A stretch of DNA of 64,000 bases from Kribbella sp. ALI-6-A. Lineage in GTDB: Bacteria > Actinomycetota > Actinomycetes > Propionibacteriales > Kribbellaceae. The stretch lies in NCBI RefSeq assembly GCF_001984195.1, contig NZ_MTQN01000011.1, positions 186,001 through 250,000 of the forward strand, in the 5' to 3' direction. A model generated the notes under the pieces. It was not told where the DNA came from, did no database searches, and saw only the letters and a program-made list of their open reading frames with translations. Positions 1-8,302 of the stretch are shown here, one piece after another (positions within the stretch are counted from its first letter, which is position 1; every line of letters begins with the position of its first letter). The position numbers and the translations under genes are program-made.

Positions 1-73
1 CGTGCCAGGTGGCCAGGGTGCCGCCCCAGTCGAACAGGACGGCCTCGATCGGTGCGGGAGTCAGCTTCGTCAC
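1..73 (-). CDS. HAD-family hydrolase, N-terminal fragment cut by window edge
   Basis: Only the first 24 codons lie in the window; the gene runs off the left edge. From a GTG at 73 the reverse strand reads through VLFDWGGTLATWH. This matches HAD motif I (hydrophobic strand, nucleophilic Asp, then GGTL), in the DWGGT form common in actinobacterial phosphatase-like HADs. It lies 43 nt downstream of the CPBP protease on the same strand, so co-transcription is likely. No Shine-Dalgarno is visible before the GTG. Substrate cannot be inferred from this fragment. Confidence 0.6.
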   Translation of the reverse strand, partial: MTKLTPAPIEAVLFDWGGTLATWH

Positions 74-116
74 GGCGGACAGGTTGCCAGATCGCACCGA
101 CAAGCGCCGCTGGTTT

Positions 117-1439
117 TCACTGGCTGACCGTCGCCACCCGGCGGCGCTTGGCCAGCCACACCACGCTCACCGCGAAGAAGGCCAGGCACGGGATGTCGGT
201 CAGCAGCAGGGTCCACGGCGCGCCACCCTGGTCGGCCCAGCCGTCGAGCTGACCAGTTGCCGCGGGCAACATGAAGGCGAGCAGGTTGTTCAGCGCGTGC
301 AAGGCGATCGCGGCCTCGATGCCACCGGTGCGAACCGTCAGCCAGCCGACCGTCATCGCGAACAGGAAGATGTCGGCCATCGCCCAGCCGGTGTAGCCGT
401 GCGCCGACACGAACAGCGCACTGCTGACGACCAGCGCCGGCCACGGCGTACGGAGCACCCGCCAGAGCACGCGGGTGACGGCGTTGCGGGCGTCGCTTCT
501 CGGTGCGTAGGCGCCGATCGTCTGCACCAGCCAGCCGCGGAACACGAACTCCTCGGCCGCGGACTGGAACGGGACGAGCAGCAGGATCAGCAGCGCCGGG
601 CCGATGAACGCGGCGAAGCCGACCCACGCGCCGTCGTCGGTCTGGACCGGGTCCGCGGTCGGGAAGACCAGCTCGACCAGCGTGCCCAACAGGTAGGACA
701 GTGCGAGGTAGCCCAGGCCGGGCAGGCACGCGAGCAGCAGCCACTTCCAGCGGATCCGGTTGAGCACCGACGCGACGCTCCACGGCGGGCGGCGCTGGAT
801 CAACCATGCGGTGAACGCGACCACGGGGGTGAGGATTCCGAGCATCACCAGCGTGCTGGCGAGGTTCTCCAGGTCGTTGGGAAAGAGGTTGTCGCCCTGG
901 CTCTCCGGTACGTCGCCGGTGATCGCGCCGTGCACGATGGTCCAGACGACGAACAGACCGGCGGTGAGGACGAACGCGATAGCGGCCAGCATCAGCGTGC
1001 CGAGCAGCGGTCGCCACCACTTGTGGCGGACGTTGCGCGCGAGCTGGTGGAACGGCGTGCCCGGCGGCGCCGGGACCTGGCGTGGCTCGGGCGGCCGCAT
1101 GTTGTAGGGCACCGAGCCGTAGGGCTGCTGCCCGTACGGGGGTTGGCCGTACGGCGACTGCTGCGGGTAGGGCTGTTGCCCGTACGGCGGTTGCTGCTGC
1201 GGATACGGCGGGGGTTGCTGCGGGTACGGCGGCAGCTGGTAGGGCTGCTGCGGTGGCTGCCCGGTCCACGGCGGCGGCTGCTGGGGAGACCAGAAGCCCG
1301 GCCCGTCGCCGGGAAGCTGCTGCCCCTGGGGCATCGGCGGAGTCCCGTACCCAGGCTGCGGCGGTTGGTTGCGCGGATCCTGGGCAGGGTCGTGCGGTGG
1401 TTCGTTGGGTCCGTTCGGGGGCCCTGCCTGCGACGCCAT
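117..1439 (-). CDS. CPBP-family intramembrane metalloprotease with Pro/Gln/Tyr-rich N-terminal tail
   Basis: A 440-residue membrane protein. Residues 1 to about 130 are a cytoplasmic low-complexity tail rich in PPYPQQ/YGQQPY repeats. About eight hydrophobic segments follow. The CPBP (Abi/CAAX-like protease) motifs are visible: AEEFVFRGW (the EExxxR glutamates and arginine), FVSAH, and HALNN, which together supply the metal-binding glutamate and histidines. Family members cleave proteins in the membrane or serve as immunity and processing proteases; the target here is unknown. The tail is longer than the usual 220-280 aa family core and resembles the disordered tails of other actinobacterial membrane proteins. 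The start is supported by a TAGAGT -10 box 6 nt upstream, suggesting a leaderless mRNA. Confidence 0.9.
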   Translation of the reverse strand: MASQAGPPNGPNEPPHDPAQDPRNQPPQPGYGTPPMPQGQQLPGDGPGFWSPQQPPPWTGQPPQQPYQLPPYPQQPPPYPQQQPPYGQQPYPQQSPYGQPPYGQQPYGSVPYNMRPPEPRQVPAPPGTPFHQLARNVRHKWWRPLLGTLMLAAIAFVLTAGLFVVWTIVHGAITGDVPESQGDNLFPNDLENLASTLVMLGILTPVVAFTAWLIQRRPPWSVASVLNRIRWKWLLLACLPGLGYLALSYLLGTLVELVFPTADPVQTDDGAWVGFAAFIGPALLILLLVPFQSAAEEFVFRGWLVQTIGAYAPRSDARNAVTRVLWRVLRTPWPALVVSSALFVSAHGYTGWAMADIFLFAMTVGWLTVRTGGIEAAIALHALNNLLAFMLPAATGQLDGWADQGGAPWTLLLTDIPCLAFFAVSVVWLAKRRRVATVSQ

Positions 1440-1445
1440 GCCGAG

Positions 1446-1451
1446 ACTCTA
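1446..1451 (-). promoter_or_regulatory. Candidate -10 box for leaderless CPBP gene
   Basis: TAGAGT on the reverse strand fits the actinobacterial TANNNT consensus and ends 6 nt before the ATG at 1439. Transcription would therefore begin at or next to the start codon. No Shine-Dalgarno is present, which agrees with a leaderless start. Confidence 0.45.
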
Positions 1452-1486
1452 TGAGATCGGCTCAAGTCACGCCGCGTTCCACGCCC

Positions 1487-1495
1487 TGTGGACAA
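1487..1495 (-). other. Single DnaA-box-like nonamer
   Basis: TGTGGACAA here is the complement of TTGTCCACA, the preferred DnaA box of high-GC actinobacteria. It sits alone between the divergent CPBP and MFS genes. One nonamer can occur by chance; it is recorded because the window also holds a cluster of three at 12.1 kb. Confidence 0.3.
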
Positions 1496-1535
1496 TGCTC
1501 GACACGGGACCGGCGTTGTTTGACATGCTTCCGCC

Positions 1536-2860
1536 ATGCCGATCGAGCAGCAGGCCCGCCGGGTGCGGATCGGCTATGCCCTCGGCTCCGTGGCGACCGG
1601 TTCGTTCGCCACGGTTCCAGGTCTGCTGCTGCTCCCCTACCTGACCGACACCCTTGGTATCGCCGCCGGAGCCGCCGGAGCGATCGTGCTGCTGCCGAAG
1701 GCGCTCGACGTACTGCTCAACCCGGTTGCCGGCCGGATCAGCGACCATCACCAGTCGCCGCTCGGTCCGCGCCGGCCGTTCCTGCTCCGCGCCGGGCTCG
1801 CGCTGGCGATCTGCTTCGCGCTGCTGTTCGCCGCTCCCGATCTCGGTTCGAAAGCGCTGAACGCGACCTGGGTCCTGCTCGCCTTCCTCGCGTGCGCGAC
1901 GGCGTACGCGTTCTTCCAGGTGCCGTACGTCGCGATGCCGGCCGAGATCACCGACGACTACACCGAGCGGACCCGGCTGATGTCCTGGCGGGTCGCCTTC
2001 CTCACCGTCGCGATCCTGGTCAGCGGTGGCGCGTCTCCCGCGATCCGCGACGCGATCGGCGGCCGCGACGGCTACCGCGTGATGGGCCTGACCGTCGCGC
2101 TGCTGCTCGCCATCGGCACCGTCGGCGCCTACCTCGGGACGCGGCGCGCCCCGATCGGCCGTCCGCAGGAGGCGACCGGCACGCTGCGCGATCAGCTCCG
2201 CGTCGTCGCCCGCGTCCGCGACTTCCGCTGGCTGCTGATCACCTTGATGCTGCAGGCGCTCGCGATCGGCTCGATGCTCGCCGGCATCGACTACCTGGCC
2301 CGCTACGTGCTGCGCGATCCCGGCGCCGCGAGCATCGGTTTCGTCTGCGTGGTCGGCCCGGCGTTGCTGGTCAGCCCCCTCTGGCTTGCCTTCGGCAACC
2401 GATTCGGCAAGCGGACAGGGTTCTTGACCGCATCGATCGTGCTCGGTCTCGGGGCGCTGGCGCTGACGACCGCCAGCAAGTGCCGGATTGGTGCGTGTAC
2501 GCCGCCATCGGTGTGGTCGGGATCGGCTTCACCGGTGCCCAGGTGTTCCCGCTCGCGATGCTGCCCGACGTCGCGGCCGTGGACGCGGCCCGCAGCGGGG
2601 TTCGCCGGGCCGGCGTCTTCACCGGGATCTGGACGGCCGGCGAAACCCTGGGCCTCGCGCTCGGCCCCGGCCTGTACGCCGTGGTGCTCGCGCTCGGCGG
2701 CTACGTGTCGTCGACCGACCGGTCCGCAGTGCAGCCGGGATCGGCGGTGAACGCGATCGTGCTCGGGCTGTCGCTGGTGCCCGCGGTGCTGATCGCCCTC
2801 AGTCTCTTCTCGTTGACGCGGTACAAGCTCACGGCCGGCGAAGTCCTGGAGGCGCGATGA
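1536..2860 (+). pseudogene. GPH-type MFS sugar/cation symporter with a one-base frameshift
   Basis: The first 315 or so residues (ATG at 1536) form a typical MFS_2/GPH transporter. They include an RISD-type loop after helix 2 (GRISDHHQSPLGPRRP) and about eight membrane segments. Near 2474-2480, after LALTTASK, the frame becomes meaningless, while the next frame resumes a good transporter end (VPDWCVYAAIGVVGIG, FPLAMLPDVAAVDAA, SSTDRSAVQPGSA) to a stop at 2860. The span is 1325 nt, one base short of whole codons, so a single deletion explains it. Family members carry glycosides, pentoses or hexuronides, or act as drug exporters. The stop overlaps the next ATG (ATGA), implying translational coupling. 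It is either a sequencing error or a recent pseudogene. Confidence 0.8.
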
Positions 2861-4269
2861 ACGACGTCCTGACCCGATTGCGGGCGCTGCAGGCGGGCGA
2901 CCTGCCGACGCACGGCGGCAGCACGCTCGCCTATGTCTACGACTCCGGACTGACCGAGGCCGACGAACTCGGCCGCGCGGCGCTCGCACAGTACGGCGCG
3001 ACGAACGGGCTCGATCCGACGGTCTTCCCGAGCCTGCGCACATTGGAGAACGAGCTCGTCGGCCGGGCGGCCCGATTGCTGAACGGCCCGTCCGCGGTCG
3101 GGACGGTCACGTCCGGCGGAACGGAGTCGGTCCTGCTCGCGGTCCAGGCCGCCCGCGACGCGGCCGGCTTCTCCTCGCCGAACATGGTGATCCCCTCGAC
3201 GGCGCATGCCGCGTTCCACAAGGCCGCGCACTACTTCGGCGTCCGGGCCGTGGTCGTCGATGTCGATCCGGAGACGTTCACCGCGCATCCGGGGGCGATG
3301 GCCGAAGCCTGTGACGACAACACGGTGCTGCTGGTCGCGAGCGCGCCGTCGTACGCGCACGGCGTGGTCGATCCGATCCGCGAGGTCGCGGCGGTCGCGG
3401 CCGAGCGCGGGGTGCGGTGTCACGTCGACGCGTGCATCGGCGGCTGGATCCTGCCGTACCTCCGGCTGGACGGCGTGGCCGTGCCGGAGTTCGACTTCGC
3501 CGTACCGGGGGTCACGAGCATCTCGGTGGATCTGCACAAGTACGCGTACACCCCGAAGGGCGCCTCGATCCTGCTGCACCGGGACGCGTCGTTGCGCCGA
3601 GCGCAGTTTTTCGCCAGCGCGGACTGGCCGGGCTACACCATGCTCAACTCGACGATGCAGTCCACGAAGTCGGGCGCGCCGCTCGCCGCTGCCTGGGCCG
3701 TCGTCCAGCACATCGGCGACGACGGCTATCGGCGGCTGGCGCGCAGCGCGTACGACGCGACCGTGCACCTGGCGAAACGGGTCGACGAGATCGACGGGCT
3801 GAGTGTGCTCGCCGAGCCGGCGACGACGTTGGTGGCGCTGCGCAGCGACGATCGTGCCGACGTGTTCACGCTCGCGGACGAGATGGCCGAGCTCGGCTGG
3901 TTCGTCCAGCCGCAGTTGAGCTTCCGTGATCATTCGGCGTCGCTGCACCTCACCGTCAGCGCGGCAACCGCCGGCCGTCTGGACGAACTGGTCGAAGCAC
4001 TCGGTACGGCGACCCGCGCGGCCCAGGCGGCAGGTCCCGTCCAGGTCGCGCCCGAGCTCGCCGCTGCAGCCGGTGCACTCGACCCGGCCACGCTCGACGA
4101 CGACGCGTTCGACGGCTTGCTGGCGATCGCCGGTCTCGGCGATACGGCGGCGACGGGCAGCCTGCCCGACCGGATGGCGCCGGTCAACGCGCTGCTCGAC
4201 GTCGCTCCCCCACGTCTGCGGGAAGCTCTGCTGATCGCCTTCCTGGACCGCTTGATGCGACCGGCCTGA
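2857..4269 (+). CDS. PLP-dependent decarboxylase/lyase, sphingosine-1-phosphate lyase-like
   Basis: 470 residues. Fold-type I PLP enzyme of the group II decarboxylase family. SGGTESVLLA is the phosphate-binding glycine/Ser-Thr loop, HVDACIGGW holds the ring-contacting Asp, and SVDLHKYAYTPKG carries the Schiff-base lysine in the DxHKYxxxPKG context typical of S1P lyase-type enzymes. The N-terminal ALQAGDLPTHGGSTLAYVYD is also family-like. It starts at the ATG overlapping the frameshifted MFS gene stop, so the two form a transporter-enzyme pair. The substrate may be an amino acid or an amine phosphate; sequence alone cannot tell. Distinguishing lyase from decarboxylase would need phylogeny. Confidence 0.85.
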   Translation: MNDVLTRLRALQAGDLPTHGGSTLAYVYDSGLTEADELGRAALAQYGATNGLDPTVFPSLRTLENELVGRAARLLNGPSAVGTVTSGGTESVLLAVQAARDAAGFSSPNMVIPSTAHAAFHKAAHYFGVRAVVVDVDPETFTAHPGAMAEACDDNTVLLVASAPSYAHGVVDPIREVAAVAAERGVRCHVDACIGGWILPYLRLDGVAVPEFDFAVPGVTSISVDLHKYAYTPKGASILLHRDASLRRAQFFASADWPGYTMLNSTMQSTKSGAPLAAAWAVVQHIGDDGYRRLARSAYDATVHLAKRVDEIDGLSVLAEPATTLVALRSDDRADVFTLADEMAELGWFVQPQLSFRDHSASLHLTVSAATAGRLDELVEALGTATRAAQAAGPVQVAPELAAAAGALDPATLDDDAFDGLLAIAGLGDTAATGSLPDRMAPVNALLDVAPPRLREALLIAFLDRLMRPA

Positions 4270-4370
4270 CAGCTGCTCGCCCGGGACGCACGGGCACCCC
4301 GATGCGGCGGCCCGGCGACCGATTCCTGCATGCTGACGCCTGAACGTCGTACGAACTGGAGGAGCTCCTG

Positions 4371-5339
4371 ATGGTGACCGACCCGACGCCCGGTCCGACC
4401 GCCTCGACGCGCGCGCTGCCGCAGTCGGTGCTGATGCCGCTGACCGGCTCGGCGATCTTTCTCGTGGTCCGGATCGAACCGGGCGGCGAGGAGAAGGCGC
4501 GTGACCTCCTCGAGCGCGTGACCGGCCTGACCCGCTCGGTCGGGTTCCGCGTCCCCGCGGGCAACCTGTCGTGCGTGACCAGCATCGGCTCCGACGCCTG
4601 GGACCGGTTGTTCAGCGGGCCGCGGCCGCGCGGACTGCACCCGTTCGCCGAACTCGACGGCGGCAAGCACAAGGCCGTGTCCACCCCGGGCGACCTGCTC
4701 TTCCACATCCGCGCCGCGCAGCTCGACCAGTGCTTCGAGCTGGCCCAGCAGATCATGAAGGTGCTGGACGGCGCCGCGACCGTCGTCGACGAGGTGCACG
4801 GCTTCAAGTACTTCGAGATGCGCGACCTGCTCGGCTTCGTCGACGGCACCGAGAACCCGAGCGGCCGCGACGCCGAGGACGCGGTGCTGATCGGCGCGGA
4901 AGACCCGGAGTTCGCCGGTGGCAGCTACGTGATCGTGCAGAAGTACCTGCACGACATGTTGGCCTGGAACGCCCTGACCGTCGAGCAGCAGGAGCTGGTG
5001 ATCGGCCGGACCAAGCTCGAGGACATCGAGCTGGACGACGACGCCAAGCCGTCGAACTCCCACATCGCGCTGAACGTGATCGAGGACGCCGACGGCAACG
5101 AGCTGCAGATCCTGCGCGACAACATGCCGTTCGGCTCGATCGGCGAACAGGAGTTCGGCACGTACTTCATCGGCTACGCCAAGGACCCGGGCGTGACCGA
5201 GCTGATGCTGCGCCGGATGTTCCTCGGCGAACCGGCCGGCAACTACGACCGCATCCTCGACTTCTCCACCGCGGTCACCGGCACCTTGTTCTTCACCCCG
5301 TCCGCCGACTTCCTCGACGACCTGCCGAAGGCTCCGTAG
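4371..5339 (+). CDS. DyP-type heme peroxidase (YfeX-like)
   Basis: 322 residues, matching the 300-320 aa of class P/YfeX-like dye-decolourising peroxidases. Visible hallmarks are GFVDGTENP (the GXXDG signature with the distal catalytic Asp), KPSNSHIALN (proximal heme histidine) and ILRDNMPFG (distal Arg). The enzyme oxidises phenolic or dye substrates with H2O2 in the cytoplasm; the physiological substrate is unknown. There is no signal peptide. No C-terminal encapsulin-targeting peptide or encapsulin neighbour is seen. A GGAGGAGC Shine-Dalgarno precedes the ATG, confirming the start. It appears to be a single-gene unit. Confidence 0.92.
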   Translation: MVTDPTPGPTASTRALPQSVLMPLTGSAIFLVVRIEPGGEEKARDLLERVTGLTRSVGFRVPAGNLSCVTSIGSDAWDRLFSGPRPRGLHPFAELDGGKHKAVSTPGDLLFHIRAAQLDQCFELAQQIMKVLDGAATVVDEVHGFKYFEMRDLLGFVDGTENPSGRDAEDAVLIGAEDPEFAGGSYVIVQKYLHDMLAWNALTVEQQELVIGRTKLEDIELDDDAKPSNSHIALNVIEDADGNELQILRDNMPFGSIGEQEFGTYFIGYAKDPGVTELMLRRMFLGEPAGNYDRILDFSTAVTGTLFFTPSADFLDDLPKAP

Positions 5340-5390
5340 CGCCGCCGGTCGGTCCCGGAAACTGTCGGTGGCATGGGTGAGACTGGGACC

Positions 5391-6926
5391 ATGCTGCTCG
5401 CCGATGTGGTCGCCACCTCCACCGCCCTGAGCGGTACGCGGTCGCGCCTCGCGAAGGCCGGGTTCATCGCGGAGCTGCTGTCGGCCGCGACCGACCCGGT
5501 CGAGACCGAGGTCGTCGTCACCTATCTGTCCGGCGAGCTGCGCCAGCGGCGGACCGGGGTGGGCTGGCGGACGCTGGCCGAAGTGCCCGCGCCGGCGGCG
5601 GAGCCGTCGCTGACGGTCGAGGAGGTCGACCGGGCCTTCGCCGAGCTGTCCGAGATCGCCGGTGCGGGCTCGCAGGCGCGCCGGCGGGAGGCGGTCGACG
5701 CGCTGTTCGGCCGGGCGACCGCGGCGGAGCAGACGTTCCTGCGGTTGCTGGTCGCGGGCGAGCTGCGCCAGGGCGCGCTGGACGGCGTGATGGCCGACGC
5801 CGTCGCGAAGGCGACCGGGATCCCGCTGGCCAAGATCCGTGCGGCGACGATGCTGCGAGGTGCGGCGGCGCCGGTCGCCGTGGCCGCGCTGACCGAGGGC
5901 GAGGCCGGGCTCGCGCAGTTCGGGCTGGAGGTCGGGCGCGGGGTGCAGCCGATGCTCGCCCAGTCCGCGACCACCGTCGCCGAGGCGATGGACAAGACCG
6001 GCTCACCGGCCGCGCTGGAGTGGAAGCTCGACGGCATCCGCATCCAGGTCCACCGTTACGGTTCGGACGTCGTCGTCTACACCCGCACGCTGGACGACAT
6101 CACCAGCCGAGTGCCCGAGGTCGTGACCGCGACGCTGGAGCTGAAGGCCGAGCAGGTCGTGCTGGACGGCGAGCTGATCGCCCTGCGCCCCGACGGCCGC
6201 CCGGAGGCGTTCCAGGTGACCGGCTCGCGGACGGCGACCCGCGCGGCGACCGGTCCGGACACGGTGCCGCTCACGCCGTACTTCTTCGACATCCTGCATC
6301 TCGACGGGCAGGACCTGCTGGGCCTCGGCGGCGCCGAGCGGCACGAGTGGTTGAGCGAACTCGTCCCGGAGCACCGGCGTATCCCGCGTCTGGTGACCGA
6401 CGACGCCGAAGCCGGCCAGGCGTTTTTCGCCGACGCCGTCGGCCGCGGCCACGAGGGCGTGATGGTCAAGTCGCTGACCGTGCCGTACGAGGCGGGCCGG
6501 CGCGGGTCCGGCTGGGTCAAGGTGAAGCAGACCCATACCCTCGACCTCGTCGTCCTGGCCGCCGAGTGGGGCCACGGCCGCCGGACCGGCTGGCTGTCGA
6601 ACCTCCATCTCGGCGCGCGCGACGAGACCACCGGCGAGTTCGTCATGCTCGGCAAGACGTTCAAGGGCCTCACCGACGAGCTGCTGCGCTGGCAGACCGA
6701 GCGATTCCAGGAGATCGCCGTCCGCCGCGACGACTACACCGTCTACCTGCGGCCGGAGATCGTGGTCGAGATCGCGTTCGACGGCGTGCAGACCTCACCG
6801 CGTTACCCCGCCGGCATGGCGCTGCGCTTCGCCCGCGTGCTGCGGTATCGCGAGGACAAGACCCCCGACCAGGCGGACACTGTGCAGACCGTACGGTCCA
6901 TCCACACTCCAGACGAGGCCTCATGA
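5391..6926 (+). CDS. ligB: ATP-dependent DNA ligase, LigB type
   Basis: 511 residues. ATP-dependent ligase I family of the mycobacterial LigB kind. An N-terminal DNA-binding domain (about 1-185) precedes the nucleotidyltransferase core, where EWKLDGIRIQVHR contains the adenylated lysine (KxDG motif I). Later motifs DGELIAL (III), PYFFDILHLDG (IIIa), HEGVMVKS (IV) and SGWVKVKQ (V) are present, as is the C-terminal OB-fold. It seals nicks in DNA repair; the essential replicative ligase is normally the NAD-dependent LigA. An ATG at 5373 in frame is possible, but MLLADVVATS is how LigB proteins normally begin, so 5391 is chosen. It overlaps the next gene by ATGA. Confidence 0.93.
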   Translation: MLLADVVATSTALSGTRSRLAKAGFIAELLSAATDPVETEVVVTYLSGELRQRRTGVGWRTLAEVPAPAAEPSLTVEEVDRAFAELSEIAGAGSQARRREAVDALFGRATAAEQTFLRLLVAGELRQGALDGVMADAVAKATGIPLAKIRAATMLRGAAAPVAVAALTEGEAGLAQFGLEVGRGVQPMLAQSATTVAEAMDKTGSPAALEWKLDGIRIQVHRYGSDVVVYTRTLDDITSRVPEVVTATLELKAEQVVLDGELIALRPDGRPEAFQVTGSRTATRAATGPDTVPLTPYFFDILHLDGQDLLGLGGAERHEWLSELVPEHRRIPRLVTDDAEAGQAFFADAVGRGHEGVMVKSLTVPYEAGRRGSGWVKVKQTHTLDLVVLAAEWGHGRRTGWLSNLHLGARDETTGEFVMLGKTFKGLTDELLRWQTERFQEIAVRRDDYTVYLRPEIVVEIAFDGVQTSPRYPAGMALRFARVLRYREDKTPDQADTVQTVRSIHTPDEAS

Positions 6927-7624
6927 CCGACCAAGCCGAAGCTCAGGACTCCGCCGCCGACCCTGACGTCGCGACCCGCCGGCTCGCGCGGGAGTCACTG
7001 GCCGCCGACGATCCGACCGGCTGGTTCGACCGGCTGTACACCGCGGCCGCGGACGGCCGCGCCGTTATACCGTGGGATCGCGGGATGGCGCACCCACTGC
7101 TGGCCGACTGGGTGTCCACGGCCGAGCCCGACGGCAGCGGCAAACGCGCGCTCGTGGTCGGTGCGGGAACCGGCTGGGACGCCGAGCTGATCGCCGACCT
7201 GGGCTTCGACACGATCGCTTTCGACATCTCCCCCGCCGCGGTCGAAGCCGCCCAGCAGGCCCATCCCGACTCCAAGGCGCAGTACGTGGTCGCCGACCTG
7301 CTCAACCCGCCCACGGAATGGCATCGAGCCTTCGACCTGGTCGTCGAGATCTTCACTGTCCAGGCCCTGCCCATTGCTCTGCAACCGGACGCGACCCGCC
7401 AGGTCGGCGAACAGGTCCGCCCCGGAGGCAGCCTGGTCGTCATCGCGGCCGCCCGGGATGACGGCCAGCCGGACGCCGACATCGAAGGCCCGCCCTGGCC
7501 GCTCACCCGCGCCGGTGTCGAGGCGTTCGCGGTCGACGACTTGCGGCTCATTCAGCTCGAACGTGTGCCCGGTCCCTCCGATCCCACGTCGTACCGCTGG
7601 CGTGCGGAGTTCCTGCGGGACTGA
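6923..7624 (+). CDS. Class I SAM-dependent methyltransferase (TPMT-like)
   Basis: 233 residues. IPWDRGMAHPLLADW is typical of the thiopurine S-methyltransferase-like branch. ALVVGAGTGWDAELIAD is motif I for SAM binding, and DTIAFDISPAAVEAA holds the acidic residue that binds the ribose. The substrate is unknown; relatives methylate small thiols, selenium/tellurium or halides. It is translationally coupled to the ligase gene by a 4-nt overlap. The functional link is unclear and may only reflect compact packing. Confidence 0.85.
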   Translation: MTDQAEAQDSAADPDVATRRLARESLAADDPTGWFDRLYTAAADGRAVIPWDRGMAHPLLADWVSTAEPDGSGKRALVVGAGTGWDAELIADLGFDTIAFDISPAAVEAAQQAHPDSKAQYVVADLLNPPTEWHRAFDLVVEIFTVQALPIALQPDATRQVGEQVRPGGSLVVIAAARDDGQPDADIEGPPWPLTRAGVEAFAVDDLRLIQLERVPGPSDPTSYRWRAEFLRD

Positions 7625-7700
7625 CCCCGCCGGAAAACGGGACGACTCCGGCAGCCGGAGCGCCTAGGCTCGCCAGGTTCGCGACCCTGGGGAGATGGAC

Positions 7701-8219
7701 ATGAGCGACGCCTTCACGATCCGCCGGATGCGCGCGGGCGATCCGGCGGTCATCTCGGCCGCGTTCGTCGCGGTCGGGTGGGACAAACCGGTCAGCCAGT
7801 TCGAGGCCTTCCTGCTCGACCAGGAGGCCGGCCGGCGCGATGTCCTGGTCGCGACGATCGACCTCGACGGCGCCGAGCAGATCGCCGGGTACGTGACCGT
7901 GCGGTGGCAGTCGCCGTACGAGCCGTTCAACGGCATCCCGGAGATCCAGGACTTCAACGTGCTGCCGGCGTACCGCCGGCGCGGACTCGGCAGTCGCCTG
8001 ATGGACCTCGCCGAGCAGTTGGTCGCCGAACGCTCGGACGTCGTCGGCATCGGGGTCGGCCTCTACCCGGACTACGGCACCGCACAGCGCATGTACGTGC
8101 GACGCGGCTACATCCCCGACGGGCGCGGCGTCATCTACGACCACCGTCAGGTTCCACCCGGCGAGCTGGTTCGGCTCGACGACGACGCTGTTCTCATGTT
8201 CACGAAGTCGCTGCGGTAG
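7701..8219 (+). CDS. GNAT-family N-acetyltransferase
   Basis: 172 residues. A single GNAT fold: FTIRRMRAGDP at the N-terminus, DFNVLPAYRRRGLGSRLM is the acetyl-CoA-binding motif A (R/QxxGxG/A), and the end shows GTAQRMYVRRGYIPDG (motif B, Y/F-x-x-x-G-F/Y type). The acceptor is unknown. Two in-frame ATGs exist. GGGGAG at 7689-7694 is adjacent to the first (7695) but 6 nt from the second (7701), so 7701 is chosen. Confidence 0.88.
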   Translation: MSDAFTIRRMRAGDPAVISAAFVAVGWDKPVSQFEAFLLDQEAGRRDVLVATIDLDGAEQIAGYVTVRWQSPYEPFNGIPEIQDFNVLPAYRRRGLGSRLMDLAEQLVAERSDVVGIGVGLYPDYGTAQRMYVRRGYIPDGRGVIYDHRQVPPGELVRLDDDAVLMFTKSLR

Positions 8220-8250
8220 ACCCTTTTCATCCCACCTGTCACATCACTAC

Positions 8251-8297
8251 CAGTTTACCGAGCGAATCGAACATCTGTTCGATCTTCCTGTAAACTG
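8251..8297 (+). promoter_or_regulatory. Nested double inverted repeat with a -10 box, leaderless promoter of the XRE gene
   Basis: CAGTTTAC (8251-8258) pairs with GTAAACTG (8290-8297). Inside it ATCGAACA (8266-8273) pairs with TGTTCGAT (8276-8283). Both repeats are perfect 8-mers with nearly the same centre (about 8274). The right outer arm contains TAAACT (8291-8296), a TANNNT -10 box 6 nt before the ATG at 8303, so the mRNA is probably leaderless. The AT content is higher than in the surroundings. A natural reading is an operator for the downstream helix-turn-helix protein itself. Confidence 0.6.
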
Positions 8298-8302
8298 ATG
8301 GC

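Noticed and set aside
1082..2860. Long rightward frame across the CPBP gene into the MFS gene
   Set aside because: Its first 450 residues are Arg/Ala/Pro-rich antisense and out-of-frame noise; only the last part is the true MFS C-terminus.
4371..5339. Encapsulin cargo role for the DyP peroxidase
   Set aside because: The C-terminus lacks a targeting peptide and no encapsulin shell gene is adjacent.
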